DNA of 64,000 nucleotides from Trinickia caryophylli (GTDB lineage: Bacteria; Pseudomonadota; Gammaproteobacteria; Burkholderiales; Burkholderiaceae), in assembly GCF_034424545.1 (NCBI RefSeq), contig NZ_CP139971.1, positions 1,984,001-2,048,000 on the forward strand, given 5' to 3'. How positions within the stretch are numbered: position 1 is the stretch's first letter; each line of letters starts with the position of its first letter. A model generated the notes under the pieces. That model did no database searches and had not been told where the DNA came from. It worked only from the letters and a program-made list of their open reading frames with translations. The translations under genes and the position numbers were made by a program. Below are positions 63,106 through 64,000 of this stretch, piece by piece.

Positions 63106-64000
63106 ATGCGGTAGCGAATGGCGCCGCGGATGCGCCAGTAGATGGAGAGGAACGGGATGACCGCCGAGGTGACGGCCATTTCGGCGACGTGCTTCCAATG
63201 CCGGCTGCGCGCGCGCATGCGCTGCGCGAAGAAGCGTGCGGTCAGCACGGCCCACACTGCGCCCGCGCTCGCGGCGACGCCATATGCCCCGCCGATCGCC
63301 GCGGCGCAGGCCGCCATCGCCGCGAGCACGATCGCGTAGTAGCGCCATGGTGCCGTGCGCGCGATTCGTGTCTTGTAGAGGTCGCGATGTTTGCTATAAA
63401 GCAGTGCTTCGAAGCAGCTCTTTTTCTGCTGCGAAAGACTCACGCCCCACCGCGCCGGCCGCACCGGATGCACGACGACGGCGTTTTCCGCTCGCACGAT
63501 CTGTGCGCCCGTGCGCAGCAACGCAAACTGCAGATCGGAGTCTTCGCGCCATGCCGCGGTGAATCGTTCGTCGAATCCGCCGACGGCAGCCAGCGCCGCA
63601 CGTCTGACGAATGCGTTCGCGGTGGCGAACTCGGCGCGCGCCAATCCGCTCGCGTCGGCTTCATAGTCGGTCGGCGCGCGGCCGATCGGCGCCACGGGCA
63701 CCACGATCGCGCCCGACGCTGCCATCGCACCATCGGCGAGCGCGGCGAGGCCGGCTTCGAGCCAGCGGGCGTCGGGTATCGTGTCGTCGTCGGTGAATGC
63801 GACGATGGGTGCGCGGGCGCGGCGCCAGCCGGCATTGCGGGCGGCGGCCGGCCCTTGCGTCGCACTGATCGGCAGATAATCGACGTGTAAGCCGCGCGCG
63901 GCATGGGTATCGGCGACGTTCGCGACGAGTTCGCGCGTGCCGTCGTCGGGCCCGTCGTCGCATACGACGATTTCGTAGCAGTCGGGCGGCAGCGTTTGCG
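63093..64000 (-). CDS. Glycosyltransferase family 2 (5' end beyond window)
   Basis: Inverting GT-A glycosyltransferase whose N-terminus lies outside the window; 302 codons are visible. The frame is open to the right edge and reads PPDCYEIVVCDDGPDDGTRE, the usual nucleotide-binding opening, then AARNAGWRRARAPIVAFTDDD with the DxD-type metal motif, and GGFDERFTAAWREDSDL for the acceptor region. Two or three TM helices (YYAIVLAAMAACAAAIGGAY) near the C-terminus would anchor it in the inner membrane. It is the first visible gene of a minus-strand polysaccharide operon. Confidence 0.85.
   Translation of the reverse strand, partial: QTLPPDCYEIVVCDDGPDDGTRELVANVADTHAARGLHVDYLPISATQGPAAARNAGWRRARAPIVAFTDDDTIPDARWLEAGLAALADGAMAASGAIVVPVAPIGRAPTDYEADASGLARAEFATANAFVRRAALAAVGGFDERFTAAWREDSDLQFALLRTGAQIVRAENAVVVHPVRPARWGVSLSQQKKSCFEALLYSKHRDLYKTRIARTAPWRYYAIVLAAMAACAAAIGGAYGVAASAGAVWAVLTARFFAQRMRARSRHWKHVAEMAVTSAVIPFLSIYWRIRGAIRYRIWFL

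Noticed and set aside
1..64000. Prophage, insertion sequence or tRNA-linked island boundaries
   Set aside because: I saw no integrase, transposase, tRNA gene or long direct repeats. The small-gene island and AT-rich pocket are suggestive only.

Overview
The window is high-GC DNA packed with coding sequence. It has the character of a Burkholderiaceae betaproteobacterium (Burkholderia, Paraburkholderia or a close relative), probably a secondary-chromosome or accessory-metabolism region. The grounds are a PhaB-type acetoacetyl-CoA reductase, many LysR regulators and chemoreceptors, a caa3-like oxidase, a TonB siderophore receptor with a Fur-like site, and codon use typical of the group. I saw no rRNA, tRNA, insertion sequence, integrase or CRISPR array. 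Assignments come from reading translations and motifs, not from database searches.

Left part (0-14.5 kb): an ALDH7 aldehyde dehydrogenase, a DAO-type FAD oxidase and a PLP aminotransferase form a likely lysine/pipecolate/2-aminoadipate catabolic set, followed by a truncated etfB remnant. Next come a divergent hybrid sensor kinase and LuxR-type regulator pair, a siderophore receptor with a PepSY membrane protein behind a Fur-like site, and a chemoreceptor whose stop overlaps the start of a sugar-type periplasmic binding protein.

Middle part (14.5-38 kb): a LysR regulator faces an M20 amidohydrolase and an MHS transporter across a palindromic operator. A GAF-GGDEF cyclase, a Cache chemoreceptor, an MFS exporter with its LysR regulator and a TPP enzyme follow. 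A six-gene minus-strand operon encodes an enolase-superfamily enzyme, a membrane protein, gluconate-2-dehydrogenase-like small and GMC subunits, a hypothetical protein and an SDR. Opposite it runs a caa3-like oxidase operon that ends with a triheme cytochrome c, which may serve as electron acceptor for the GMC dehydrogenase.

Right-centre (38-49 kb): an island of small, mostly stress-type genes. These include two PRC-barrel paralogues, a DUF2795-like protein, a CBS-pair protein, acidic and glycine-rich small proteins and a miniature CxxCxGxG zinc protein. They are interspersed with periplasmic trehalase, a PhaB paralogue and a transketolase.

Right part (49-64 kb): two unusual genes converge. 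One is an ATM1-type ABC half-transporter fused to a degenerate histidine-kinase-type ATPase domain and an intact receiver domain. The other is a ~2,127-residue protein with two related modules, each carrying a His/Cys pair at the same 39-residue spacing (caspase-like), and a methyltransferase-like tail. The window ends with a zinc alcohol dehydrogenase and a surface-polysaccharide cluster (UDP-glucuronate decarboxylase-like enzyme and three glycosyltransferases) that runs off the right edge.
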